A stretch of DNA of 64,000 nucleotides, from the NCBI RefSeq assembly GCF_014529535.1, contig NW_023503584.1, forward strand, positions 2,515,005-2,579,004, read 5' to 3'. Below the pieces are notes generated by a model that was not told the DNA's origin, did not search any database, and worked only from the letters and a program-made list of their open reading frames with translations. Position 1 is the stretch's first letter; every line of letters starts with the position of its first letter. Shown here piece after piece: positions 13,131-23,856 of this stretch. The DNA is from Bradysia coprophila (taxonomy: Eukaryota > Arthropoda > Insecta > Diptera > Sciaridae). Both the position numbers and the translations under genes were made by a program.

Positions 13131-13778
13131 GCTCAAATTGATTTTCAGATGTTTCGCGTAGACTACAATTAATCGAATTTCATTTAAATGTCTCATCAAT
13201 TGGTGTATGACCAGAACAGCAAACTAACGTAAACGTAATCAACTGCTGAGCTGCACTTTTGTGAATTGTTTTGGTTTTGTTGCTCGTTAACCCTCGCGAG
13301 AATGACAGTCTTAATTTCTGTGAAATTATTTTTCCTTTTCGTTGTCAGCTGATCGTGTAGGTTGTCGCAATATAATTTAGAAGAAAATGTACTCGCTTTC
13401 AGTCCTTGTTAAAATTGGTGACTAGAACATCTAACAACAAAACTGTGTTCATTCCGTTAAAGGGTTTAAAATTGTTCTTTGCCGGACAGTAACGCACAAA
13501 TAAGGAATCCGTTCGACCACTTTGACGCATGAAAGCGATTTTTTTTTGTTTTGCACAAATGTCAAACGTTTTACCGCTAAAACACCGACAGTCTTGTTAT
13601 TGTTAATTGCAATCGAAATCCGGGACGATCAGGAATTTGCATAAAATAAACATCGCACAGGTAGGCAATCGACTGGTTTCTACAAAAACCGGCGAATAGA
13701 ATCCTTCAACCGTTGAGTTTTATTGTTGTGGTCTACTTACCATCATCATGTTTGTCTCTCTTTTAGAAAAGCTGAAGA
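13131..13778. promoter_or_regulatory. Divergent promoter region between phr and Chrac-14
   Basis: About 650 bp separates the two start codons, which point away from each other, so both promoters must lie here. On the Chrac-14 side, a pyrimidine-rich tract ending ctctcttttag at about 13766, just before the ATG, looks like an acceptor. A 5' UTR intron starting near gtaggc (about 13659) is therefore likely. No specific factor site is asserted. Confidence 0.5.
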
Positions 13779-14177
13779 ATGGTCGAAAAAATTCAAGACC
13801 TCAATCTACCGACAGCTGTCGTAACCAGACTCATAAAGGACGCTCTACCCGACGGAATCATCATTGCCAAAGAAGCGAGAATTGCGATTAGTAAAGCAGC
13901 TTCCGTTTTCATAATTTATCTCTCGTCGGCAGCTATAAATGAAGCGAAAAAATTGAAACACAAAACGATGACACCGCAAAACATATTAGATGCACTGGAA
14001 GAGATTGAATTCGAAAGTTTCATCGAACCGCTGAAGGAGTGCTTGGAGGTGTACCGAAAGAACATGAGGGACAAAAAGTCGAGCAAACAGGCGAACGATA
14101 AGGACGATAAGGACGGCGATGCCAAGGATGACGAAGAAGAATTCGAAGCAGACGAAGTGGAGGAGAAAGATGAATGA
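13779..14177 (+). CDS. Chrac-14: Chrac-14 / DNA polymerase epsilon subunit 3 histone-fold protein
   Basis: This is a small NF-Y/CBF-like histone-fold protein. In flies it pairs with Chrac-16 in the CHRAC chromatin remodeller; its orthologue POLE3 pairs with POLE4 in DNA polymerase epsilon. The product is 132 residues in a single coding exon. Residues 1-95 form the fold: VEKIQDLNLPTAVVTRLIKD, then AKEARIAISKAASVFIIYLS, then HKTMTPQNILDALEEIEFES. After residue 95 comes a Lys/Asp/Glu-rich acidic tail, typical for the family. The ATG context and the first residues match the Drosophila protein. The stop lies 50 bp from the stop of the convergent APC2 gene, so the 3' UTRs probably overlap. Confidence 0.95.
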   Translation: MVEKIQDLNLPTAVVTRLIKDALPDGIIIAKEARIAISKAASVFIIYLSSAAINEAKKLKHKTMTPQNILDALEEIEFESFIEPLKECLEVYRKNMRDKKSSKQANDKDDKDGDAKDDEEEFEADEVEEKDE

Positions 14178-14227
14178 TTCCGAAAATTGATTTAATTAAG
14201 TTGCTCACAAGAGCGGAAATTTGTAAT

Positions 14228-16991
14228 TTATTTTGGTAAATGGTAAACGGCACCGGAGAAAATCAATTTGTGTTCACGCACTTTTCGTTGTAAGAAATTT
14301 TTCAATTCCTCTTGCGAGAACTCAACGCCCGGCGCATGCGACGCAAACATTTTCAACATCTGATGAATGCGCTCCAGTGGCAACGAGTCTAAATTGGTCA
14401 GCATTCCCACAATGTAACTCCAAAACACTTGTAGCTCTTCTTCGCGTTGATCGGATGCCGAACGAATGCTGCTGGTTTCGTCGTCATCGCATTCTTGTCC
14501 CTGAGATTGCATCTCCTCGGTTACTTCACTCGAATCGTCCACTAGCACAAACACTGACGGTTCCGGTTCTTTGATGATGCCCTGCGATTGCCAGTATGAA
14601 ATTCGCTTTCGCAGAATGGTCGGCTGGAGTTTCATTTCCTTGCACAGTTCGTCCATCGTCCACTGGTTGCGCTCTTGGAAATAGTGAAGAATAGCGACCT
14701 GAGTGGGATTGACTGTGAATTCCAATGTACGATTAGCCAATTCAACTTCGATGGTCACACGACCGGTAAGATGACGCCAGCACAGAGTCCGGTTGACTTT
14801 GTACGATTCGAATGATTTTGTGTATTTTGCGAATTCGTCTTGATAAACAGCTGGCAGGTCAAAGGTGTCGTTTTTGAAGTCCGGCCAAAACTGTGACGAC
14901 AGGACCATGGCTGATATTTTGAAGGAATTTTCTGTTCAGAGAAACAAACGAAAAATTCAGCAAAACAGCGCACAATAATCGCAAGACCTCTTAACTCTTA
15001 CCATCATCATACTCTGTTTCGTTGTGTATGTGGGCGTTGATACGCTTCGAATCGCTGATGTCTTTCAGCATCACCTCGCATGTGTGCAACAGAGATTCAT
15101 CGAAGCGCAACTTCAGTAGCTCCAAATTCCGTATTTCCTTTTCAGGATCGAAATCCAATTGGTTGAGTAAACGTTCAGCCAGCAGTTGACGATATTCCGT
15201 AACGAACAACTTTTTGCTGCCGTATATGTCAACCACCATCGAGATAATATCCGCAGATCGCGAAGTTCGATTCAGTTTTGCTGTAACAAAGAAAACCATC
15301 TGTTGGCCCATCTCAAAGTTCGCGACATTCTTTGTGACTCAGTCTTAGGACGTGCCATACACATCTAGAAACGTCCCCAATACTTACTCGGGTCAATGTC
15401 TACCGGATCTGGTTTCCATGACTCCCAGTTCACCATTTCATCGACATTATTAGACGGATCTTCACTCATCGCCTCACTCTTAGCTAGTTCTTCGGCCAAT
15501 TCACCTTCTTCCGTTAATTGAGTCACCACGCACCTTTAAATGAAAAATTTCATCTCAGAGTCTGTCGGTGCCACTAGCACTGATAATACCTGACAGTATC
15601 CGATCGGCTACGCATGTACAGTTTAACAAGTTCGGTGATGGTTTCCAGAAGAACACCAGAACTGTCCAGATGTCGAATAGCTTTGATGGCTGCAATGTAT
15701 CCACTTAGTATGTCCGTTGTGTTTACGCCCGGATGAAGAAGTCGAGTTTCCAGCGAAGCGGTCAGCGAATTGACCAACCGTTTCCGCAGATCCAGTTTCT
15801 CCAAGCACAGTTTTAGATCGTCGATAGCCGGCTGACTTTCCGGATAGTCTGTTCAGTGGGAATAAATGAAAATCGAAGCGTCGATCGGAAAGAGGAACTA
15901 AATTTTGCCTTACCGACGATGATATTGAAAAATTGCTCGATTATCGTGTTGGCATACGTTTCGATCAGGTAATATCCGAGCTTGACTTTGAAATCGGCGA
16001 TGATGGTCGTAATGTGATTGTCATTTGATGAAATTTTCAGCGTTCCCTGGTTGAAAATTCTAGTCAACCAATTCAACACGATGGTGTCGAGCCACTGGTG
16101 GGAAAAAGAAAAGAAATTTGAAAGGGCAATGCGAACGGGTCCAAAAACGAAATTCTGACCCCACTAACCTTCTCCAAATTTTCGATGTGCGACGTGTCAC
16201 TTATTCCCTCGCAGGTTTCTCGGACGTGTAAGGTGATTCGTTCCTGTATTAGATTCGTTAACGTAAAGCCGGAGAGTCGATCCAACAGACTCATGTTCGT
16301 TAAAAACTGGTTGGTTTTGTTGAAAGCACAGACCAGCTCTTGGCATCTACACTGCTCCGACGAATTATCGCATCCGTTGCACTTTGCTTCATCCAAATCA
16401 ACTGAACATTCTTCTTCGTCAGGCACATCCAGGTGACTGTTGACAAAGACTTTAAACGATGTGTGATAGAACGAGTAGATAATCCGTTCGAAATTGGCCG
16501 GCAATTGCGAGAGCAGCGTAACTTTCAGCATTTCGTTGAAGGCGTCAAGTTCGTTTTGATTCTGATGCTGCACATTCTGGAAGCGTACGAATTTCTTGAA
16601 CAGTTGCACCTTCGTTAACAGTCCTTGGAACTGTAAGTAATTTGCATGAAGTTCATGAACGGCCGTTTGGAATTGATGGAACTCGGTCTCGCTGTCCTGG
16701 TCATTTTGAACGAAATGATTCCAAAATTTCGGGACGATGTCTTGACGCAATTTTGTGTCTATTTCGTTTATGATCGTCTCGTACACATTCTCAGCTATTC
16801 CAATGCGGGATAATTCATTCACGATCTGTTGAAGTTCCTCTGCATTGACTTCCGTATCGGACATCAACTGAAATGTTAACATTCCATGAATTCGGTCGCC
16901 ATTTAAAGGCGAATATGCACCGCCCCATTACCTTTTGCTCTAGAATCGGAAATATTTTTACTGATTTACTCCACAGGACGTCGATATCCAT
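14228..16991 (-). CDS. mr: Anaphase-promoting complex subunit 2 (APC2, morula), seven exons
   Basis: This is the cullin-like scaffold of the APC/C ubiquitin ligase, which with APC11 ubiquitinates cyclin B and securin. Exons (minus): 16932-16991, 16169-16867, 15914-16094, 15590-15848, 15388-15533, 15002-15280, 14228-14931. All junctions are GT-AG and phases close to give 775 residues, close to the usual 800-820. The cullin core includes ADIISMVVDIYGSKKLFVTE and EYRQLLAERLLNQLDFDPEK. The APC2-specific C-terminal winged helix follows MVLSSQFWPDF, with NRTLEFTVNPTQVAILHYFQ and the family ending SGAVYHLPK. An acidic insert (QGQECDDDETSS) precedes the last helices. A cysteine cluster (CNGCDNSSEQCRC) sits in exon 2, as in other APC2 proteins. 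A frame continues upstream of the chosen ATG, but the next methionine is far and not family-like. Confidence 0.96.
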
Positions 16992-17096
16992 TTCGTTAAA
17001 GGAGATTTGGTTCTTTCCGACCGGGTAATGGTAAGTGAAAACAACAACAGAATCACCGCAAAACACGACAAACGTCAAGCAGTGTTGACATCTCAT

Positions 17097-17656
17097 TTAA
17101 AAACATTTCAGTTCGTTTGAAAAAAGGCGGAATTGTTACGTTGCCCCAGAAATTGGGACGAGTCTCACCTGTCACCTATCCCACTCAACTGTCATTTAGC
17201 TGATGCTTTTGTCCCGTGAATACGATGAATTAAAACACGTTGAAGTTAATTGCGGCTTGTCAACTTTCGGCACCCTGGACTTTACTTAAATCGTCGAGGA
17301 ATACCTTCAAATAAATTTCTAAAAATCTAGAATTCCATTTAATGGGTGCTAAAATATAATTAGTTGAATGGCAGTTTTTTGGGCCTTTCGTCTAGATGTA
17401 AAACATTTGAAAGCGCCGTCTTTGTGTGAATTTTTTGTGTTGACGTTCATGACACGCCAGCGTGACTATTAATTTGGATCTCGAGCTGTGAAATGGATTT
17501 TACCAAGGACATAACTGGTGCAAATGAAGTGTGCAAATGAAGTGTGCAAATGAAGTGTGCAAATGAAGTGTGCAAATGAAGAAGCAACACATTGCTAAGC
17601 GAACACAAAACGAATTTATTTAAAAAAAGGTTTTCCTCTTCAGGATCACACGAGTA
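17097..17656. repeat. Intergenic DNA with a 13-bp tandem repeat at 17518-17580
   Basis: Four exact copies plus a partial fifth copy of gtgcaaatgaagt lie at 17518-17580. The rest of the interval is the APC2 5' flank and the 3' flank of the partial UBA gene copy. No other feature was seen. Confidence 0.8.
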
Positions 17657-18052
17657 TTACTCGGTTTCGTCATTATCGTCAGTTATTACGACGACCGAGT
17701 CATCGACAAGACTTGATTCCGAAGACGATTGACTTTCGATTAAATCAATGATTGATTCTTCACTGTCCTCCGAAGTGTAAGATGTGTTAACCGAATCGTC
17801 TTGGATTGTAGTTGTTTCGGTATCATTTACAGCCACGTCTTCTGCAGGTTTTCCATTGTCCAAGTAATAATTGACGGCTTGATCAAGGTCGTGGTTAAAT
17901 TTCGCCAGAATTTCCCGGTTTTTCGCTTCTTCATTGTACCCAAGATTGATTAGTGTCGCCAGATTATCGTTGATCGATGTCTGTGACTTGTTCTCAGCTA
18001 TATCACTGCTGTCTTCGTCGCCGTCGTCGTCTGTAGGAGGCGGGAAACCCAT
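17657..18052 (-). CDS. UBA-domain acidic protein: partial copy of the PARP-Deltex gene (gene or pseudogene)
   Basis: The frame is clearly derived from the gene at 28.4-31.4 kb. It shares the PPPTDDDG segment, a complete UBA domain (NLATLINLGYNEEAKNREIL, then AKFNHDLDQAVNYYLDN) and the TTTIQDDSVNTS linker. It lacks the PARP, second UBA, RING and DTC domains. After the linker it runs into an acidic tail with two SUMO-interacting-like motifs (SIIDLIES and DSVVVITDD). From the first in-frame ATG it is 131 residues. The frame stays open about 70 bp further upstream into a shifted version of the parent sequence, where roughly 115 bp of the parent is missing. A tract like an acceptor (gtttttgcag) lies at about 18124. 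Base changes in the UBA are mostly conservative, so selection on the protein is possible. A decaying partial duplicate is the alternative. Confidence 0.5.
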   Translation of the reverse strand: MGFPPPTDDDGDEDSSDIAENKSQTSINDNLATLINLGYNEEAKNREILAKFNHDLDQAVNYYLDNGKPAEDVAVNDTETTTIQDDSVNTSYTSEDSEESIIDLIESQSSSESSLVDDSVVVITDDNDETE

Positions 18053-18124
18053 TGAGGTAAATATATCCACAGCAAAAAAGATCCTCCGGCGACTGTATTT
18101 CGATCGTATTTGCTTTGGCTGCAA

Positions 18125-18953
18125 AAACTAAACAAAATGTAAATTTATTTTGAGGAACGCTTGCGGATTTTTTAGTTTTTCGTTGACGTCAAAGTGTCGC
18201 TTCATTCTCATGACACTTTCATAATCTAAAATAATAATTCGATTCGTTTACGATTACGCCAAATTTAGTCTAGAGAGGTGACTCACATCTTCCACGGTAC
18301 AAATGAAACAGTTCTACGTCAGGTCATGTTTCGGCATCGTCTCTGAAGATGTAATCAGCTGACAAAATGACAGACTGACTCTTATCTATGTCGAGGGTAT
18401 CGAGTGCTGAGATTATTTTGTTCGTGGAGGGAATATAGGTCCAGTCCCGCATCTGAATTGAAACTAGTGCATCTGTCACCCTACTTTGACCGTAAGCCTA
18501 TTGCGCCGGTTAATGTAGTTAAAGTAAAATTATTATGAAATGTGTTTATCTTAGAAATTGCGCATTGCGCAATTACGAAGTGCCGTACGACGTTTCTTTC
18601 AAATGAAACAAAAATTTCAAATAGCCCTTAAATTTTAATTTATTGAGTATAAATACACATAGGGCCTACGGCCTCAGTCCGAGGACCCAAATTTAATTAT
18701 TTTTTTCAACTATATTCTATTCGGCCTTTGATTACCTTTCAAATGTAACAAAAATTACGAAAAACGAGTTATATGTAAAATACACATATGGCCCTAGTAC
18801 CGGCCTTAGTCCAAGGACCCAATTTTTTTTTTTCAACAACATTCTATTCGGTGTTCGATTACCTTTCAAATGAAACAAAAATTAGGAAAAACGGATGAAA
18901 TGCGTTATTTTCCCGCTCACTTGAAATTCAAATTTTAGGCACACTTACGCCGT
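18125..18953. repeat. Non-genic interval with a 125-140-bp tandem repeat at 18595-18900
   Basis: The block ctttcaaatgaaacaaaaatt recurs at about 18597, 18736 and 18861. Between copies lie related segments with cacatagggcctacggcc, gtccgaggaccc and ttctattcgg. The first unit contains the small inverted motif ggcctacggcc. No gene is visible between here and the metallopeptidase-like gene at 20.4 kb. Confidence 0.7.
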
Positions 18954-19052
18954 GAATTGGTGTGGTGTGTGGTTTTTTTATTATTTCAGAACGGAATTTA
19001 AGTTAGGTTTTCTTTTACTGACTTCGCTCTTTGTTTGAATAATCGTCTATAA
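18954..19052. repeat. Dispersed repeat, second copy at 27830-27942
   Basis: Both copies share attggtgtggtg, then attatttcagaa, then tttcttttactgacttcgct and gtttgaataat...cgtctataatg. The orientation is the same. It is probably part of a transposable-element relic. Confidence 0.7.
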
Positions 19053-19055
19053 TGG

Positions 19056-19382
19056 CAAGGCTGTAAACTTTGGGGAGGTCACGCAGACCACCATTTTATT
19101 AGATACGCGGAAACACACCACATCTGATGATTTTACACAATAAACGTCAACACAAGGTATGGTCGAATGTCAAACTTTGTATGGAGCGGAGGACATAGCG
19201 ATTAAGAGGTGAGTTTCTTTATATGAAATCGCCATGTCCTCCGGTTTGTATGAACAGACCATACCTGGTTTATACATTCATTGATTTTACATACAAAAAA
19301 AATTCACCACACCATCACGCCGGAGTAGGTGAATTTTTGTATGAAATCCGCCATGTTATCATCAAGTGTGGTGTCATGTCAT
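19056..19382. mobile_element. Disrupted MITE, same family as 44544-44741
   Basis: It begins caaggctgtaaactttgggg, continues ggtcacgcagac and ttagatacgcgg, and then matches the 44.5-kb element again near aatttttgtatgaaat. About 150 bp of extra sequence sits in the middle, and the right terminal repeat is not recognisable. Confidence 0.6.
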
Positions 19383-20396
19383 AACATAGCCGATTGTTGT
19401 TGTTGCTACGTTAAAATTGATGTGAGTTTTGTGGATTTTCATTTCAATTTTAAAAATAAAAAATTGCGTTTTTTCCATAAGTTATCTTCCTAAAATAGGT
19501 GTTTTTATCAAAATAAATTATAAAAGATTGCTGCTGGCTGTCCTCAACGAAAAATGTACCCACAAAATGACTTCAGATCTGAGTTCTGGGACCTAAATAG
19601 AGATCGAAACCACTTTACTTAGTCTTCAACTAGATCCTTCCCCATAGTCGACTGCGAAGAAAACGATTTTTTCCATACATTTTCAAGATTATTCTGAAAG
19701 CGACGAAAAAAAATTGTTGCTGAATGACGTTTTTATATTTTTTATCGATGAAGGTCGTTATTCTGAGCAAAAAATTGCTCTACGGCATGTCTGTAAAATT
19801 TTTCTTTTTTTATGAAGCAACTGTCATGTACCAAATTGTACTGAAATAGGACCCAAAGTTGACTTGAGAAGAAAAACGAAAAATTTTACAGACTTTCCGG
19901 AGAAAAATTTTCTGCTCAGAATAACGGTCTTTATCGATTGGACGATTTGAACGATTGGTGCGCTCTGCATGCTGCTTACAAAACTCGTCATTTTTTCTGA
20001 AACTCGTCATTTTCTTAAAAATCTAGGTGGTTAATATTTCTAGATAATGTGCAGTGCACATTGTGCACAACTTAATCAACCTCAACATGAACTTTAATTT
20101 GTTCAAATTGACGCCGCGGCGGTCTGTAGGCAATTAAACGAATATTTGAAAGATAAAAATGAATTTTCAAACACTTACTTTTTCGTTTAACTTTTTTTTT
20201 AACCTACGATTGATGAGTGTCTTTATTAACTTCTTGATAGAGTGGAATTGAACTTCAAATTGTTTATGAGCAATCGACAGTTTGCAACACCCATGAATGG
20301 AAAAGCATAATTTTCTTGCTGGAAATTCTAATTCTAATTCTATGAAATACATTGTCTGCGTAATTATCGAAACAGTGTCCGAAGTGAAAACATATT
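19383..20396. other. Intergenic DNA, nothing recognised
   Basis: AT-rich. A short inverted pair (agcaaaaaattgctc and ttttctgctcagaataacg near 19760 and 19910) suggests an old palindromic element around 19740-19930. No gene was seen. Confidence 0.4.
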
Positions 20397-21266
20397 TCAA
20401 TATTTTACGTTTGGGAAAGCCTTTTGAGCATTCCGAAATTCTGTATCATATTGAGATGTCCACCCGAACGCTGTTGTTGCTAGCAATTGCAAGTTGGTTC
20501 TGGCAGCCCCACTCCAGAAATGTATGAACTCGCCCCAATTCAGATTTCTTGCATAGTTTGCTCCATTTTTGGGAAAGTTCTGCGACAACAGAACAAAGTA
20601 ATTGTTGAGGACGGTTGATTTGCCATAATTATTGTAAATCGGATAGAACCAATCTTTGAACCATGCCGTATTCTGCCGTGGATAACTGTCGCGAGTATTT
20701 ACACAATTGTCGTACCACCGTTGAGAGTCTGCAGTTCTTCCGAGGCCGACATAAACATCATAAATGAAAATCTCTGCCCACTTACTGTCACCCCAGATGC
20801 CAAAGGCTGGTGAATTGTGCGTATTTTTGGAACAACTCTCGACAATGTGAGCAATTTCGTGCGTTGTTATATCCAAATCGTTCCCCTGGCCAGATGTCCA
20901 GCCCGGATTGCTGCCGGTTCCGACGTCAATAACATTTCTATAGTCATGACTTGCGTCGAAGTACGTTGACGGGTGGCCACCTCCATACTTTCCTGAATGG
21001 AAAATCGCGTACAAATTATTTTCAGTTCCGAATGAGCCATACACTCGCTTCGTGTAACGCCAAACATCACCGAGATATTTGAATGGCCATGAAACGGAAG
21101 CGCTCATATCCTTGTCGTAATAAATTGCTACGTCGTTGTCGTTGAAAACGAGTTTCAGATTCTGGTTATGTTCGAACCAATGCTCTTGCCATGTTGATGG
21201 GGCGGTGTGTACGGTGATCGCAAGCGTAGCACAAACATACAAAAGTCTTAAAGTAAATTTCGTCAT
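20397..21266 (-). CDS. Secreted zincin-like metallopeptidase (HEIAH motif), intronless
   Basis: A single uninterrupted frame of 289 residues starts at the ATG at 21266. Residues 1-22 are a signal peptide: basic start, hydrophobic LLYVCATLAIT, likely cut after HTA. The zinc-binding motif HEIAH is at residues 136-140. A candidate third ligand, the glutamate of KWAEIF, follows at 165, a gluzincin-like spacing. A glycine- and aromatic-rich segment (FHSGKYGGGHPSTYFDASHD) precedes the motif. Four cysteines are consistent with an extracellular protein. I cannot place it in a named insect peptidase family. Its look (single exon, Trp/Tyr-rich, HPSTYFD block) is reminiscent of actinobacterial or fungal secreted proteins. 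That is inference, made without a search. Enzymatic activity is inferred from the motif only. Confidence 0.8.
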   Translation of the reverse strand: MTKFTLRLLYVCATLAITVHTAPSTWQEHWFEHNQNLKLVFNDNDVAIYYDKDMSASVSWPFKYLGDVWRYTKRVYGSFGTENNLYAIFHSGKYGGGHPSTYFDASHDYRNVIDVGTGSNPGWTSGQGNDLDITTHEIAHIVESCSKNTHNSPAFGIWGDSKWAEIFIYDVYVGLGRTADSQRWYDNCVNTRDSYPRQNTAWFKDWFYPIYNNYGKSTVLNNYFVLLSQNFPKNGANYARNLNWGEFIHFWSGAARTNLQLLATTAFGWTSQYDTEFRNAQKAFPNVKY

Positions 21267-22272
21267 TTTCTTGAACAAATTGATGAGCTGTTGAATGATC
21301 AGTTTCTATATTTCAAAGTATAAGTTACTCGCTCAACTAATTTCACTTTCAAATCCAGTAATCAACTGGTATGAAAATGGCACAACCGCAGATTGTCTTT
21401 ATATGCTGCCAAAAAAGACAAGACAAGCCAACATCAACATTTCCTAGAAATGTTCAATTTTTCGAACTCAGCTCCAATTATCTGATTATGAAGTGATTCT
21501 ATGAACTAGATTACAGATCAACACAATTTTTGTATTTACTTATCCGTGTTTGCAGTTTACTTTTAAAGTTAAACAAACAAAAACAGATTCTTGTACTTTT
21601 CCCATTACAATTCTTCGAAATTGGGCATGACCACACTTCAAGCAAAAGTGATCATAGTCGACAGCTTCAAAGGGAGTACTATTTTGTATGAAATGGTTTT
21701 TTACAGTGTTGTACAGTTGTATGACACACTGTCAAGTTTCAGTACCCTATTTAGAGAACCACTCATGCTTGTGCGTTAGCATGACGTTTTTTTTTGCATT
21801 TTCTTATTAAGCGAGAGGCCCTGTTGTACCTTTTACTATACATATTGCGCTTTTGTGACTGTAAACGCGTCCACTTACATCATCGATAGTATAGATGTTA
21901 GTGGCTTTTAATGAATTGAGAATGAATTACCTATTAAACATTTGCAGAGTTAAGTTTATTTGTAAAACAAAATCCCAAAATCCCATCACCAATTTTCATT
22001 TAATTTCTTTTTTGTACGAAATGTTTATGATAACGGAATTGTTTGTCCCAATATTTTGTTTGTAAACACGATAACTTGAGTAATTATCAATCAATTACTT
22101 TTTTTCTTTAATCGCAGAATTCAATTCCTGAGGTTAAGTTCGAAGATGAGCTATGTGGGATTAAGTATCTGGAAGTTATTCGAGAAAAACAGTATTTTAC
22201 ACTGTTGGAAATTCAATCAATCGAAAAAGATTACTTTGATGAAATTTGATTTTGTCGGTTAGTTATATCCAG
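21267..22272. repeat. Intergenic DNA with a dispersed repeat at 21628-21776
   Basis: The stretch cttcaagcaaaagtgatcat, then agtcgacagct, then gtcaagtttcagtaccctat and actcatgcttg is shared with 42305-42440, in the same orientation. It is likely a TE or MITE fragment. The remainder is AT-rich with no gene. Confidence 0.6.
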
Positions 22273-22594
22273 CTATCACGGTGATAGTCAACTATCACGG
22301 TGATAGTCAACTATCACGGTGATAGTCAACTATCACGGTGATAGTCAACTATCACGGTGATAGTCAACTATCACGGTGATAGTCAACTATCACGGTGATA
22401 GTCAACTATCACGGTGATAGTCAACTATCACGGTGATAGTCAACTATCACGGTGATAGTCAACTATCACGGTGATTGTCAACTATCACGGTGATTGTCAA
22501 CTATCACGGTGATTGTCAACTATCACTGTGATTGTCAACTATCACGGTGATAGTCAATCTGTCAACTATCACGATGATAGTCAACTATCACGGT
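22273..22594. repeat. 19-bp palindromic tandem array, about 17 copies
   Basis: The unit ctatcacggtgatagtcaa repeats head to tail. Within each unit, ctatcac and gtgatag form an inverted repeat around a single G. Early copies are identical. Later copies vary in the right arm (gtgattg at about 22471-22530, one copy with actgtg, a 7-bp insertion near 22557). Sequence on both sides is unique. Confidence 0.97.
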
Positions 22595-23339
22595 TTTGAA
22601 ATTGAGAATTCAAAAAGTACTTTTCCAAAGAATTTGGACTCAGGCGAAGGTTTTTGTGATGCTTCGGTGGTTTGTGATGCTTTGAAATGTTTAACAACGA
22701 AAAATAAAATGAAATTGATTGATACCCGCCCAAAAGGTGATACTTAGTTATTATGAAAGCGACGATCACACACAGATAAATGATAAACACCAAGTTGCGC
22801 CGCCGTTTATCATTTCTCGTTCATTACAGAACATACAGATTGACAATGTTCTGTTGATTTCTTACTTACTCATGAGACAATGTAGAAGGGGTTTTACAGT
22901 TATGTTTTCAAAAATGATATGCGTGTGGTGAATTGATGTTTTTTGTTTCGTGGAGAAAACGATAAATCACACCTCAACCATACGAAAAACGTTGTGTTCT
23001 CCTATGAGAGAATTAGGAAATTCGAATTTGATTACGGCCTTCGATGTATATAAATCAATATAAATATGATGAAGACGAGGAGATTTTCAACAATCAATGT
23101 GGCGGCAGCATATTCTCCATAAAATGACCAAACGGACCTGCTAAACATTTCGTAAATCTCTACACCGCAAGGTAGATGAAACTTTCAGATAGAGAACCGC
23201 AATATTTTAGGTCCCTTATTTGACTTTTTAAAAATGAACCCCTAATGCCTGGTTTATTTTACTCTTCCGTGGTAAAAGGTATAGGTACTTTTAGGTCCTA
23301 TGTACACATGGTGATATGTCCACAGACCATTGCTGTGTC
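22595..23339. other. Intergenic DNA, nothing recognised
   Basis: No gene, array or terminal repeat recognised. Confidence 0.4.
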
Positions 23340-23738
23340 TCAAACTTCATAGATCGATACTAAAATAATACAGTGATCTGATCGACATACGAATTTGAAC
23401 ATCGATCGCAATTTTTTCAACGCAGCCGTATTGCAATACACCAGTGACTCTACGTGTAAAATTGCAATGAATACAAAACCTGAACTAAACTCAAATTCAG
23501 CATAGCTCATCGGTTTTTTCGCGTTAACACCTACGATCTGCGTAACCTCTCCATATAAGGGTAATACTTCGAATAAAATGTAGGATTGTCGCTTTACAAA
23601 GTTTTTGCTGAGCCTTTCCCAGACCATTTTTTGATCATTACGTAACCTAACTCCTCGTGGTCTTCTCAAATTTTCCTGAAGTGATTCGCTGGCGAAATAG
23701 ATCGATACAATTGTGTAATCTGTTGTTGTCATAGTCAT
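23340..23738 (-). CDS. Hypothetical 132-codon open frame downstream of the kinase gene
   Basis: An ATG-initiated frame of 132 residues with mixed composition and no signal peptide, membrane segment or motif I recognise. It begins 118 bp beyond the stop of the EcKinase gene, same strand. A frame of this length is unusual in such AT-rich sequence, so it could be a small gene or a lost terminal exon. I do not know the function and chance is a real possibility. Confidence 0.25.
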   Translation of the reverse strand: MTMTTTDYTIVSIYFASESLQENLRRPRGVRLRNDQKMVWERLSKNFVKRQSYILFEVLPLYGEVTQIVGVNAKKPMSYAEFEFSSGFVFIAILHVESLVYCNTAALKKLRSMFKFVCRSDHCIILVSIYEV

Positions 23739-23856
23739 TTCCTTCGACCAACTATTTACTACGGACTATCGGTTCACAATATAGCAATATCACTCAATGG
23801 GTTTCGAATAAGCCTTTAATAAGATTTTATAATACTTGTGGTGACCCTTAACATTA

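Noticed and set aside
22273-22594. CRISPR array
   Set aside because: The 19-bp period is continuous with no unique spacers and the genome is eukaryotic.
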